A stretch of DNA of 64,000 bases from Legionella bononiensis. Lineage in GTDB: Bacteria; Pseudomonadota; Gammaproteobacteria; Legionellales; Legionellaceae. Positions within the stretch are counted from its first letter, which is position 1. The number at the start of each line of letters is the position of its first letter. A program made the translations under genes and the position numbers. Positions 18,664 through 27,692 of the stretch are shown here, in pieces. The notes under the pieces were generated by a model. It worked only from the letters and a program-made list of their open reading frames with translations, was not told where the DNA came from and made no database searches. Location: NCBI RefSeq assembly GCF_016786215.1, contig NZ_JADOBG010000019.1, positions 1 through 64,000 on the forward strand. The letters run 5' to 3'.

Positions 18664-19572
18664 ATGCCGGTGTCTATTTTTGATTGCTCTAATATTGAGC
18701 CTGTAGTAAAGTTCGCGTCCATTTGTAGTTATGGTAAATATTTAATGAACAGTTTTAAGTTTTTTGTAGAAGAAAGTAATAATCAGGGTTCGAATAGCAA
18801 GGCTCCTTGTCAGGTAATTCAGCATGACGACATGGTTCATATTTTATCTCATGCAAAACCAGGTTCCCTGGTGATTTTGGATCTTGATGATACGGTGGGA
18901 AGAGTGCCTCAGACTATTGGCCTGGATGCTTGGTTTAGATTTCGAATGCAGCAGTTTATCAATGACGGGCATGACACAGAAGAAGCTTTGCAACGTGCTA
19001 TTGTTATTTATAATCTTGCCCAGCTCAACTCAACCCACATGATTCAGGTTGATTCTAAAATTAATATTGCCGAACAAATTAACTCGTTAAAAGATAACGG
19101 TGTGAAAGTGATTGCCTTGACCGCCAGAAATGGGGCTTTACGAGACAAAACTCTAGAGTTATTGCAAACCCTTGGCGTTTCCTTCAGTGAGGGTGTCTTA
19201 AAAGATGGCTCTTTTTCTTTTGATGGTAAAATGATTGAAATTAAAGACGGCGTTATTTTTTCTGATGGAAGAAACAAAGGACTATGTCTAGAGCAGGTCA
19301 TTGAACAAAATTATTTTGTAATACCTTTCGAATCTTTTATAGAAGTGGATTTTGTTGATGACAGCAAAAGAAATTGTGACTTTGTAGCAGAAAGTTCTAC
19401 TCGGCTAAAACAACCTGTTAGAGTGTGGCATTACACCTATGCTGAATGCTACCTGGAGTTCGGAGTTTCACACAAAGAAAGAGCATATGTTCAGGAAATT
19501 CATTTGGTTGATCATGGAGTCATGTTAGATGATGACGCCGCAGAACGCCTTTTAGACAATCGCTCTCTATAG
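18664..19572 (+). CDS. HAD-like protein of the DUF2608 type
   Basis: A 302-residue protein. The HAD motif I is ILDLDDTVG, with the nucleophile-position Asp73 and the acid/base-position Asp75. Motif II is probably the Thr in VIALTARNG (about 150), and motif IV is VDFVDDSKRNC (about 240). The family DUF2608 is shared by Legionella and other intracellular bacteria. It predicts a phosphatase, but no substrate is known. There is no clear signal peptide from the first start; a start at the later Met28 is possible. It is bracketed by palindromic repeats. Confidence 0.7.
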   Translation: MPVSIFDCSNIEPVVKFASICSYGKYLMNSFKFFVEESNNQGSNSKAPCQVIQHDDMVHILSHAKPGSLVILDLDDTVGRVPQTIGLDAWFRFRMQQFINDGHDTEEALQRAIVIYNLAQLNSTHMIQVDSKINIAEQINSLKDNGVKVIALTARNGALRDKTLELLQTLGVSFSEGVLKDGSFSFDGKMIEIKDGVIFSDGRNKGLCLEQVIEQNYFVIPFESFIEVDFVDDSKRNCDFVAESSTRLKQPVRVWHYTYAECYLEFGVSHKERAYVQEIHLVDHGVMLDDDAAERLLDNRSL

Positions 19573-19597
19573 AAGTTATTACAATTTATTATTAACA

Positions 19598-19691
19598 ATC
19601 AATGGGATCAGGCTCGATTGATTATTGTTTCTCATAAAAATTATGATTTAAACAAATTACCCTCAAATCAATCGAGTCTGACCCCATTGAT
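19598..19691. repeat. 94-bp element with 26-bp inverted ends (family F)
   Basis: ATCAATGGGATCAGGCTCG... at 19598-19623 is mirrored at 19666-19691 with two mismatches. It lies just past the HAD-like gene and could act as its terminator or as a small mobile repeat. Confidence 0.65.
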
Positions 19692-19706
19692 AGTATTTGA
19701 GAAAAT

Positions 19707-19736
19707 GTAGGTCGGGCAACAAATTGCTCGACCTAC
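19707..19736. repeat. Family D palindrome, copy 2
   Basis: GTAGGTCGGGCAA-CAAA-TTGCTCGACCTAC nearly repeats the element at 18482-18512, so the HAD-like gene is flanked by two copies. Confidence 0.7.
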
Positions 19737-19863
19737 ACGAGCTTAAGTGAAAGGAGATACAGATAATATCAACATTATTTTTATCAATGGTTAGTTACAT
19801 CCTCTCTTGACACAATAGCTTTACGTGATATATTCAGAACTCTTTTCTTAATTTTTGATCTCC

Positions 19864-20214
19864 ATGGTAAATAAATCATCATTGTTGGCTGTTTGTTTGT
19901 TTATTTCTCTTCCTGTCATTTCATTTGCAGATAATGCTGATCTAATGAAACTCAATTACAAGAGAGACTTTTGCAATAATCAGGAATATGTAGGGAATCC
20001 AGGTTCAAAACGACCACATCTTCATTGCGGATCACACTTTATGTCCTATAAGAAAGCTAATGGAGATCATTCCAATATTGCTGAGGTAGGTAATTGCCTA
20101 CGCACAAATGCTGTGTTCGATGATATAAAAGCGAATAAACAATCTTTTGCAGATTATCAAGCTATATACAACGCACTAGTTCGCTACCATCAGGCAGGCT
20201 GTCCAAATCAATAA
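19864..20214 (+). CDS. Small secreted Cys-containing protein
   Basis: 116 residues from the ATG at 19864. The signal peptide is MVNKSSLLAVCLFISLPVIS, with cleavage near FADN. The mature protein has four cysteines (FCNN, LHCGSH, NCLRT, GCPN), probably two disulfides. I recognise no family. A strong 17-bp hairpin follows. Confidence 0.6.
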   Translation: MVNKSSLLAVCLFISLPVISFADNADLMKLNYKRDFCNNQEYVGNPGSKRPHLHCGSHFMSYKKANGDHSNIAEVGNCLRTNAVFDDIKANKQSFADYQAIYNALVRYHQAGCPNQ

Positions 20215-20234
20215 TCGGAATTGAGGGAACAAGC

Positions 20235-20274
20235 GTAGCAACTGTCTTGAATTTTCATTCAAGACAGTTGCTAC
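20235..20274 (+). terminator. Strong 17-bp hairpin after the small secreted gene
   Basis: GTAGCAACTGTCTTGAA and its exact complement frame a six-base loop, 20 bp past the stop codon. No U-run follows, so it is either a strong stop or a 3'-end stabiliser. Confidence 0.6.
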
Positions 20275-20366
20275 TACTCTTGCTTAATTATGTTCATTAA
20301 TGAAGGGTAGGTACAAATTTTCCCATCCTTTGGGTGCTGTCATTAACCTATGAATAGATGCCTATT

Positions 20367-20491
20367 AGAATGAATTCGCTGCGCTCATAGTTTCCTGGAT
20401 TTCACGTTGTTGCATCCAGGCTACAATTATAAATTCAGGCTATCAAATGCCCGGATGGAATCCGGGAAGTTATGAGCGTAGCGAATTCTAT
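20367..20491. repeat. Inverted repeat with ends TAGAATGAATTCGCT.../...AGCGAATTCTA
   Basis: The ends pair (GAATTCGCTGCGCTCATA against TATGAGCGTAGCGAATTC, few mismatches). Inside, CCTGGATTTCACGTTG and GGATGGAATCCGGG are distant relatives of the tandem unit at 1-375. No gene lies in the 20215-20682 gap. Confidence 0.6.
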
Positions 20492-20682
20492 TGTTCATAT
20501 TCACATAATGACGCTGTCTCTTCGAAAAGAACTATCTTGTATAGTGAAGTGAGTACTGCATTAGAAAAAACAAAAGCAGGAAGTGTATAATGGACATGGC
20601 GAAAGGTAAGGTGTGACCTCATTGGCTCCAATGCCAACTGATAAGTACACCAGAGAGCTCTCCAGTGCACTGTGAACCAGGA

Positions 20683-21117
20683 TTACCCTTCATTCCGGTA
20701 GCGTTTTGCAGAGAGACTGTCAGAAGAATATAAGTTCCATTCGATAGTACCTAGACTCCCATGACATCCAAGAATTGAGTCATAAACACTGGGGTTATAG
20801 AATATCTCTGATTGATTTAAATTCAGGAGTGCATCTTCACCGTCTTTTGATAAGAGAGTAATTATTATCAACCAACCTTGTGCATAGTGTTCTTTCGTAA
20901 CATTCCACGCACAGTAACAAGAATATCCATCTGAATGCAGACCGCATAAAGTCTGGTCTGATGCTTTGGGAAGGGGTAAATTGAAGTTCTCTTCATTAAA
21001 TTGAGTAACTCCTAATTCAGACAGGGTGGGGCATTGTATTGAATCATTTTGGGCATGGGACAATATAGTGAAGAAAAATATCCATATTATCATATTGATT
21101 TTAATCATTAATTTCAT
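20683..21117 (-). CDS. Small secreted protein of unknown function
   Basis: 144 residues. The ATG at 21117 follows GAGGT by six bases. The signal peptide is hydrophobic (IIWIFFFTILSHAQ). The mature part has Cys residues in IQCPTL, TLCGLH, YSCYCAW and LGCHG, suggesting disulfides. I recognise no family. It reads away from the repeats at 20367-20491. Confidence 0.6.
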   Translation of the reverse strand: MKLMIKINMIIWIFFFTILSHAQNDSIQCPTLSELGVTQFNEENFNLPLPKASDQTLCGLHSDGYSCYCAWNVTKEHYAQGWLIIITLLSKDGEDALLNLNQSEIFYNPSVYDSILGCHGSLGTIEWNLYSSDSLSAKRYRNEG

Positions 21118-21248
21118 TGTATACCTCGAATTACAGCTAAATTATAACATCTGGAATAGCCTGGTTGGGCAAGGAATTCTACATTGTTGAACGTTAGCTC
21201 TCAACTTCAACTCAGTGGTTACACTCGCTAGGTTGACTTGGAGGAGAC

Positions 21249-21410
21249 GTAGCCTGTATTAGACGAAGTCGTAATACAGGAAGCATTACCCCCATTTTTT
21301 TTGAATAACATCGAAAAGATCTCTGGTAATGCGGATTTAAAATTATGGGTTGGCCTTGTTTAAGTATTCAGGTTCCATCCTGTATTACGACTTCGTCTAA
21401 TACAGGCTAC
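21249..21410. repeat. REPIN-like element, family B, copy 1 (162 bp)
   Basis: The ends are GTAGCCTGTATTAGACGAAG and its inverse. Each end is itself nearly palindromic (CCTGTATTA...TAATACAGG), so two REP units face each other around a conserved core. Copies 2 and 3 are at 22044 and 23113. No gene lies between 21118 and 21611. Confidence 0.85.
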
Positions 21411-21611
21411 GGTTGTTTTCTGCTTTGCAGTTTTTCTTGAATTATTAGAAAAGTACGGTATCTTATTGCCATCATTTTATGGCAAGTCGTGATAAGGAGA
21501 TCATTAATGTAAACATCCAAGCAGCACACCTGGCTTTAGGAAATTAGCCATTAGTCATTGTTCTTATTAGGGAATAATGAACCAACTTCGATCGATATTA
21601 TGGAATCAACG

Positions 21612-22010
21612 ATGAAAAAATCTGTTTTATTTATTTGCTTATTATTTACTATCAATATTTATGCTTACAACGTCCGTTTGTTTTTTACCAATAATACGCC
21701 CGACACATTCAGGCCTCTCGCGGTAATAAATTATAATAAAGACGGTATCCCCTACGAACAATATATCGAACCTGAAGTCCCTGTAATTGAGGCTTATGCT
21801 CAAAATGTAAAAATTGATAAAGATCGAATCGGAATAGATAATTATCTTTTAGTGTGGTTTGAATTAAATGATGAGAACAATCGTTATAAAGACGCATGTC
21901 TTGACAGTTATGTACCCATCACCAGAAGTAGTGATATTTATTTTACTTTATCACGTGATTCTGAAGCACCTTATCATTATCTTTGTGAATATAAAATTAT
22001 TCCACGATAA
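21612..22010 (+). CDS. Small secreted protein between REPIN copies
   Basis: 132 residues from the ATG at 21612, chosen because GGAATCAACG gives a ribosome site and a signal peptide (MKKSVLFICLLFTINIYAYN) starts there. The mature part is strand-rich with two late Cys residues (DACLD, YLCEY). I recognise no family. It is flanked by copies 1 and 2 of the family B repeat. Confidence 0.6.
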   Translation: MKKSVLFICLLFTINIYAYNVRLFFTNNTPDTFRPLAVINYNKDGIPYEQYIEPEVPVIEAYAQNVKIDKDRIGIDNYLLVWFELNDENNRYKDACLDSYVPITRSSDIYFTLSRDSEAPYHYLCEYKIIPR

Positions 22011-22043
22011 AGTTATCGGATGGCTTTAACTAAAATAGAACGC

Positions 22044-22204
22044 GTAGCCTGTATTAGACGAAGTCGTAATACAGGAAGCATTACCCCCATTTTTTTTGAA
22101 TAACATCGAAAAGATCTGTTTAATGCGGATTTAAAATTATGGGTTAGCCTTGTTAAAGTATTTAGATTCCATCCTGTATTACGACTTCGTCTAATACAGG
22201 CTAC
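22044..22204. repeat. REPIN-like element, family B, copy 2 (161 bp)
   Basis: The same ends and core as copy 1, including the stretch around AAGCATTACCCCCATT. The high identity suggests recent spread or exchange. Confidence 0.85.
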
Positions 22205-22299
22205 GGCTCTACGGTTCATAAACCTTTGGAATGCATGGGTGAGGCATACAGACTATAATTAGTAAATCGGTTAGATAATTGTATGTGTTGAGAAAGTTA

Positions 22300-22926
22300 A
22301 TGACCGTTCGTGGATTCACTTTTATTGAATTAATGGTTGTGGTTTCTATAATTGGAATTGCTGCTGTATTTGCTATTCCTGCTTATCAAGATTATACAAT
22401 TAGAGCTCGCGTTATAGAGGGTTTAAAATTAGCGGATACCGCAAAAGTAGCAGTATCTGAGTCAGCTAATTCAAATGGAGTACTCCCTTTGAATGATCTC
22501 GGCGCAGGATATACGCCGCCTAATCCTACATCTAATGTATCTTCAATTGCCATAGATAATGGGCTTATAACTATTACTTACACTCCAAATTCAGGTAACG
22601 GCACAATAATACTAACCCCGACATTTCATGTTGATTCTAGAGTAATAACCTGGGATTGTACTGGGGGTACATTGGTCGACAAATATCGTCCTGCAAGTTG
22701 TAGAGGAGATAATTCTAACGGAAACAGCGAAAACAGCGGAAACAGCGGAAACAGCGGAAACAGCGGAAACAGCGGAAATAGCGGAAACAACGGAAATAAC
22801 GGAAATAACGGAAATAACGGAAATAACGGAAATAACGGAAATAACGGAAATAACGGAAATAACGGAAATAACGGAAACAACGGAAACAGCGGAAATAACG
22901 GAAACAGTGGAAACAACGGTAATTAA
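22300..22926 (+). CDS. Type IV pilin-like protein with a Gly-Asn repeat tail
   Basis: The ATG at 22300 gives a five-residue leader, MTVRG, before the prepilin peptidase site G/FTFIELMVVVSIIG. Glu5 of the mature protein is present. The hydrophobic helix, then AYQDYTIRARVIEGL, matches PilA/PilE pilins. A normal head follows to about residue 130, with two Cys (WDCTGG, ASCRG). After that come about 70 residues of GNS/GNN triplets with no parallel in ordinary pilins. Upstream TTG and GTG codons could lengthen the leader. It would be assembled into or onto type IV pili (inference). The tail may be surface-exposed. Confidence 0.75.
   Translation: MTVRGFTFIELMVVVSIIGIAAVFAIPAYQDYTIRARVIEGLKLADTAKVAVSESANSNGVLPLNDLGAGYTPPNPTSNVSSIAIDNGLITITYTPNSGNGTIILTPTFHVDSRVITWDCTGGTLVDKYRPASCRGDNSNGNSENSGNSGNSGNSGNSGNSGNNGNNGNNGNNGNNGNNGNNGNNGNNGNNGNNGNSGNNGNSGNNGN
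22720..22922 (+). repeat. 9-bp tandem repeat inside the pilin gene (about 22 units)
   Basis: Units read GGAAACAGC or GGAAATAAC, in frame, coding Gly-Asn-Ser or Gly-Asn-Asn. Because 9 is a multiple of 3, gain or loss of units would change tail length without breaking the frame. Confidence 0.95.
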
Positions 22927-23112
22927 GTTCACAATGGAAACGATTAAAGCAAGAAACAAATTAATTAATTATACAATGACTAATTTTCTACCAATAAAAT
23001 GCCAATAACACTGAGCAGCCTTTTTTGATGAATGTATGAGTACCACATTCTTTATAACTTAAACAATACAGAATTCGAACAATAATGTCATGTTCCCGCT
23101 TTATCAGCAAAT

Positions 23113-23307
23113 GTAGCCTGTATTAGACGAAGTCGTAATACAGGGTGCTTTACCCCAAAGCACTTTTTTATATTTAAGAAACGCTTTTCGGGCAAATAAA
23201 AAAAGTCTGCAGTACCACTTAACGAAAATAAGTCCAAAACTATGGGGTAGACTTATTCCCGTATTTAGAATCTGTCCTGTATTACGACTTCGTTTAATAC
23301 AGGACAC
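23113..23307. repeat. REPIN-like element, family B, copy 3 (195 bp, diverged core)
   Basis: The ends match copies 1 and 2, with a GTTTAATACAGGACAC variant on the right. The core differs. It fills much of the 22927-23369 gap, which shows no gene. Confidence 0.8.
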
Positions 23308-23369
23308 GTTTGTTGATGACTAAGATATCTTGGCTCGAACTCGAGATGCGATGAATTCCGCAGTTTTAT

Positions 23370-24596
23370 CTACGCTCGTCCTTTTATAATTCCGTGCCAA
23401 TATAATTTAGGAAATATATATTTTTTTAAGAACCACATGCTTCGGCGTTGTTGGGTCATATCCAACGGAAAGGTTGGCATTAATACGCCATCGTAACCGA
23501 ACTCAGCAAGAATTACTTTACCAATATCTGTAATTATGGGGCATGCCGAATAACCATCATAGTGAGCTTTAGGAGTCTCGCCTTTGGCAACAGAGAGGAT
23601 ATTTTCCACAACTATAGGGGCTTGTTTGCGAATTGCAGCGGCTGTTTTTGAATTAGGAACACCATTTACATCACCAATACCAAATATATTCTTATAATCG
23701 ATATGTTGTAATGTATGCATATCTACTTTCAACCAATCTTTCTGAGCACCTGTTTCAACCGCGAGTCCTGATTCTCGAATTAATTTGGAAGCGGTCATAG
23801 GGGGAACCACATGCAAGAGATCAAAATGCATCGATATTTGTTGGGTCTCTGATTTCATGACTCCGTCTTGTTCGTATTCACTGGTTTTCTCAAAGAATGC
23901 TATGCGTTGTTGGGGATCAAGATTGGTCAAACGATGAGAGAATAGGGTGGTAATTTCTTTTTCAGCAGCAACCTTTGTCAGGCTGTTTGCAAATGAGGGT
24001 ACGCTAAACATCACTTTTCCAGCGGTTGTAAAGGATATTTTCGTTTGCTGACGTACCCCGTTTTTTCTGAATATAGCATCAGATAAATACATGATTTTTT
24101 GGGGTGCACCAGCGCACTTAATCGGGACAGGAGGCATAGTGAAAATAGCCTCCCCGCCTTTAAATTGATTAATCATCTGTGCCGTTTTAGTTACTGATTC
24201 TTTATGATAAATACTACAAATTCCATCGCTTCCAATAAATTCAGAACCTGGAATAAGGTCAAAACGAGTTTCCAGTCCTGTAGCCACCACTAAAAAATCA
24301 TATCGAATCACGGTCTCATTGGCACACTGTACCTGTTGATTTACTGGATCAATCTTTACGACTTGATCAGCAATCCACTCCACTCCTGATGGAATTAAAT
24401 TCTTTTGTTGTTTTTGGGACGAAGCAAAACTAGTTATTCCAGCTCCTGCCAAAGTCCAAAGAGGTTGATAATAGTGTGTACTTGAAGGTTCAATAAGTGC
24501 AATGGTTTGATTTTTCAATGTTCTTCTTAAACGTGCTGCAACTGCTAATCCACCACATCCTCCACCAATAATCAGATAATTATAGTGTTTGTCCAT
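23370..24596 (-). CDS. Sulfide:quinone oxidoreductase
   Basis: A 408-residue FAD enzyme that would oxidise sulfide and pass electrons to quinone at the inner membrane. The dinucleotide motif is LIIGGGCGGLAVAARLRR. The stretch SSTHYYQPLWTLAGAG is typical of type II SQR, the group that includes mitochondrial SQRDL. Candidate redox cysteines are in DGICSIYH and PIKCAGAPQK. The FAD-binding GIGDVNGVPNSKTAAA follows near residue 310. It is a single gene on the minus strand. It may handle sulfide from host cysteine breakdown (inference). Confidence 0.9.
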   Translation of the reverse strand: MDKHYNYLIIGGGCGGLAVAARLRRTLKNQTIALIEPSSTHYYQPLWTLAGAGITSFASSQKQQKNLIPSGVEWIADQVVKIDPVNQQVQCANETVIRYDFLVVATGLETRFDLIPGSEFIGSDGICSIYHKESVTKTAQMINQFKGGEAIFTMPPVPIKCAGAPQKIMYLSDAIFRKNGVRQQTKISFTTAGKVMFSVPSFANSLTKVAAEKEITTLFSHRLTNLDPQQRIAFFEKTSEYEQDGVMKSETQQISMHFDLLHVVPPMTASKLIRESGLAVETGAQKDWLKVDMHTLQHIDYKNIFGIGDVNGVPNSKTAAAIRKQAPIVVENILSVAKGETPKAHYDGYSACPIITDIGKVILAEFGYDGVLMPTFPLDMTQQRRSMWFLKKYIFPKLYWHGIIKGRA

Positions 24597-24925
24597 TTAG
24601 TTCTCCTGAAAATAATCTATTCCATATGTTAAGTTCGCTGATTTGGCAAAATCCATTTTAATTGGCAATGCTAACCATATAAGGGGTCGGATCCAAATTT
24701 TATATTAATAAACAATTTGATACACTAAAAAACATCCTGTTTTTTGGGTTTAAAGTCTCTTGGCAAGCTTAAATTAGCTTCCAGGAATATCATGATTTTT
24801 TAAGATATATCAAATTGATGGGGGCAGACTATCACTTATTGGTTTCTTAATTTTTATGAGGCTGAGCTGCATCTTACAAAGAGTTTATATAATCATTTGA
24901 TTTAATAATGAGTCTGAACTGATTA
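24597..24925. other. Gap of 329 bp, nothing recognised
   Basis: AT-rich, with no ORF of note and no strong repeat. It includes the leader of the quinone oxidoreductase gene, with CAGGAGAA just before its ATG. Confidence 0.5.
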
Positions 24926-25732
24926 TTATAACAATGATCGCAACTTCAAAAACGCCTCATTAAAATTACCAAATATATTCACACTGAATACGCCCAAATG
25001 AGGAAATTCCAAATTCATAATCATAAATATCATAATCGATAATATAAGAGAAAATATGACCAAATGAATCCAGGTTTGTTTTAAATTATCTCTAATTCGA
25101 TACCCTGCAAGAAAGGAGCTTAAAAGTACAATACAAAATAACAGTAAATAAATAACTAAAGGAGGGTGAATATGTTTATACAGGGTGACTTTATTTTCTA
25201 ATGCCATCATGTTATTTAAGGTGCGCAAAAGTCCATTGCACGAACTAATCTTTCTTTGAATGCAGGTATCAACAACCAGATGCCATAATTTTTGTTGTGA
25301 TTGCAAATAAATTTGTCTTTGGTTTTCTTTATCAGCTGCAGTAGAACGATTTTTATACCATTTAATTTGCCCATCCAGGTATTTATTAAATACCTCTTGT
25401 GCTTCTTTACGTACAGGCTGAGGCAATACATCTAAAAAATGGCGGGTGGCTATAATGGAGTCAATTTGCTCTATAATTAATTTTCTTTGTTCATCTACTC
25501 TTAAATTCGCTCCAGAAAATGTAAATGCTATTAAAAGTCCCATGATGGTATAAATAGTCGCTTCAAATACTTTAATGTCTTCGGTGATTTTGGTTTTTTT
25601 TTGAACCTTGACAGAAAATACATTGAATTGATGTGTAGCCACGTATCTGCCTAACAATAAAAACAGCAGAATAATGATAAAGAACATCCCAATAGATATG
25701 GAGGAAAATAATAGATATTCTAGATATTCCAT
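24926..25732 (-). CDS. DUF4239-like inner-membrane protein
   Basis: 268 residues. The ATG at 25732 has AGGG eight bases upstream; the longer TTG start is unlikely. It has two membrane segments near the N-terminus (about 10-35 and 60-80), a cytoplasmic or periplasmic middle with a conserved-looking helix, and two more segments near 190-215 and 220-240. The layout, with the stretch YTIMGLLIAFTFSGA, fits the DUF4239 (bestrophin-like) family. The function is unknown; channels related to bestrophin are one idea. Confidence 0.6.
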   Translation of the reverse strand: MEYLEYLLFSSISIGMFFIIILLFLLLGRYVATHQFNVFSVKVQKKTKITEDIKVFEATIYTIMGLLIAFTFSGANLRVDEQRKLIIEQIDSIIATRHFLDVLPQPVRKEAQEVFNKYLDGQIKWYKNRSTAADKENQRQIYLQSQQKLWHLVVDTCIQRKISSCNGLLRTLNNMMALENKVTLYKHIHPPLVIYLLLFCIVLLSSFLAGYRIRDNLKQTWIHLVIFSLILSIMIFMIMNLEFPHLGVFSVNIFGNFNEAFLKLRSLL

Positions 25733-26124
25733 AGTTCTATCCCTATATATCAAACAACGTAGCCTTGTTGTAATGCAACCTGAGCAGGGTAACTGTCCTA
25801 TTGATTCTGATATATTTTATCAGTCATGTAATCACCAATAGTGCATGTATAGTGAATTAAATTATGTTCAATATCATCATTGCACCATTCATAAGTTCAC
25901 TCTTGTTCATTACAATTCCCTTGATTTTTATTATTTATTGTCGACCCATTAGTGATTATCTTTAACTGGAATGATAGATCATGCCTCTAACATGTGCACT
26001 ACTAAAGGTAAATATGCTTTGTAATGTTCCAGATTCTTGATTTTAAGGGTGATACAGGCATTTGTATCGGTAAAATATAAAATGTCTAGATCTAATAATA
26101 ATTCACTCTGTTTTAATTTTTGCC

Positions 26125-26133
26125 TGCTATAAT
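26125..26133 (+). promoter_or_regulatory. Extended -10 promoter of the one-TM effector candidate
   Basis: TGCTATAAT lies 28 bp before the ATG, with TG one base ahead of a perfect TATAAT. No good -35 is seen, as is usual for extended -10 promoters. The rest of 25733-26161 shows no gene. Confidence 0.5.
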
Positions 26134-26161
26134 TAATAATAATATTTATCTGGATTGAATC

Positions 26162-27565
26162 ATGCCTGTTATCTTTTTATCAGAGAATGTCCAAGCTAGT
26201 TTGCTGGAAAGTCATAATAAAGGGAAAAGAAGATTTGAAAAAATCCCTTTAATTCAACGTAATTCCACAACCGGATGGCCTCTCTTACAAGTTAGTCTCT
26301 TTTCTCCTTCCACAAACGATACCCAGAGATATGAACACGCTTTAGGTGGTGGTAAGTGTCATTTTTTTTATATCGGCGCTTTTAACCTGGCTTGTGCTTT
26401 GGCAAAAATACCTGGTCCAATGGAGATTACAGCCGGATATGGTCAAACAGCTAAAAGAGAACAGCTCATAGCTGATAATGTAGGATTGTTCCTGGATAGC
26501 TTTAGCATTAAACATCAGGGTATTAATACAACTATAGCCTCTGATTCAGGAGCATATGGAAAAACATTAACTGTTCAGTGCCCAGAGGGAGATTCATCAA
26601 AATTACAATTTGCATTATTTGATGTTTTTAGATTTGCAGTAAAGAAAGGCTCAACAATTTCAGATATAGGCCTATGGAAGGATGTTCCTGGATATACTGA
26701 AAGGGAGATAAGAGAAAATATAAATGATGACGTTGCTGTATTTGCTGAGGGGCAAATTTTTGTAGATCTTGGCGAATTTCTAGAACAGCAAGTAAAAGAT
26801 AAAGATATTACCGAATTTTTTAAACATTTATTCAAAGTGGATGAGTTTCTTGCGTTAAATGAACAACATTTGGCATTAGAAAATCCTTCGCCTGTGGTAC
26901 AAGTTAATGATGTGGTCGGACCAAAGCTGACTGAGCCTGATTTAAAACCAATCCCATCAATTGTTCAGAGGGGGGAAGTCCCTGAATCACAAAGAAGCCA
27001 TCATGATTTAGCTGAATCTCATCGGGATGTTTCAAATCAACCTGGTGTAAGGAAAAACGAAGGGATTGCATTTGATGATCTTAAATCAACCAACATACAC
27101 CTAAAAAATATCTATTTTCAAATTAAAATCATGAGAGACTATGGCATATCTCTAACATCCAATGATCTGGATAAAGGAAAAGAAGTTCAGTCTCTTGCGA
27201 ATGCCTTAGAGACGAAGCTGGATGATTTTTATAAAAATTCCCTGAATAAAAAACCGGATGAGCAGGAGTTATTGAAATTTAAAGCAGATTTTAAAGTACT
27301 ATTGAATAGTAAAAATGATTTAATGAGAGAACACAGAGAAATTTGGAAACCTATTGTTGCAAATATTCTGATCAGTTTAACTGGAATTGGTTTATTGGCC
27401 CTTGCCGGTCATGCTCTATATCAAGCGGCAAAATCTTGGAACAAAAATGAGAAAATTACAGTTAACAAATTAATGTTTTTTGGAAAAACTGAATCAGAGA
27501 AGAAAGTTGAAGATATTGAACAAGCAATAGAATCTGCCCCCTCTGATATTAATAAAATAAAATAA
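26162..27565 (+). CDS. Putative Dot/Icm effector with one C-terminal membrane segment
   Basis: 467 residues, no signal peptide. The N-terminal 230 residues look globular (ALGGGKCHFFYIGAFNLACA; FVDLGEFLEQQ). A Pro/Ser/Glu-rich linker spans about 240-300, then a helical coiled-coil-like part at 310-400. One membrane segment (NILISLTGIGLLALAGHALY) lies near 402-421, followed by a charged tail rich in Lys, Glu and Asp. This layout is common among secreted effectors that anchor in host membranes. I recognise no catalytic motif. Confidence 0.5.
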   Translation: MPVIFLSENVQASLLESHNKGKRRFEKIPLIQRNSTTGWPLLQVSLFSPSTNDTQRYEHALGGGKCHFFYIGAFNLACALAKIPGPMEITAGYGQTAKREQLIADNVGLFLDSFSIKHQGINTTIASDSGAYGKTLTVQCPEGDSSKLQFALFDVFRFAVKKGSTISDIGLWKDVPGYTEREIRENINDDVAVFAEGQIFVDLGEFLEQQVKDKDITEFFKHLFKVDEFLALNEQHLALENPSPVVQVNDVVGPKLTEPDLKPIPSIVQRGEVPESQRSHHDLAESHRDVSNQPGVRKNEGIAFDDLKSTNIHLKNIYFQIKIMRDYGISLTSNDLDKGKEVQSLANALETKLDDFYKNSLNKKPDEQELLKFKADFKVLLNSKNDLMREHREIWKPIVANILISLTGIGLLALAGHALYQAAKSWNKNEKITVNKLMFFGKTESEKKVEDIEQAIESAPSDINKIK

Positions 27566-27692
27566 AATCAATTCTGATTTCGTTGTCTCACTGTTTTTGT
27601 TGTCTGGGGTCTGGTTGTATAACCCCTTTTCCCGTCATGCGGGAAAAGAGGGAGCATGGATAAGGTTTAGTGAGATTAAATCACTATTCCTT

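Noticed and set aside
18664..19572. Reading the HAD-like gene as part of a toxin-antitoxin or restriction locus
   Set aside because: The DLDDT and VDDS motifs fit a HAD phosphatase, and neither neighbour is an antitoxin or methylase.
22612..22959. Antisense ORFs with FPLFPL or VISVISV repeats
   Set aside because: They are the reverse reading of the 9-bp repeats in the pilin gene; no start site or domain supports them.
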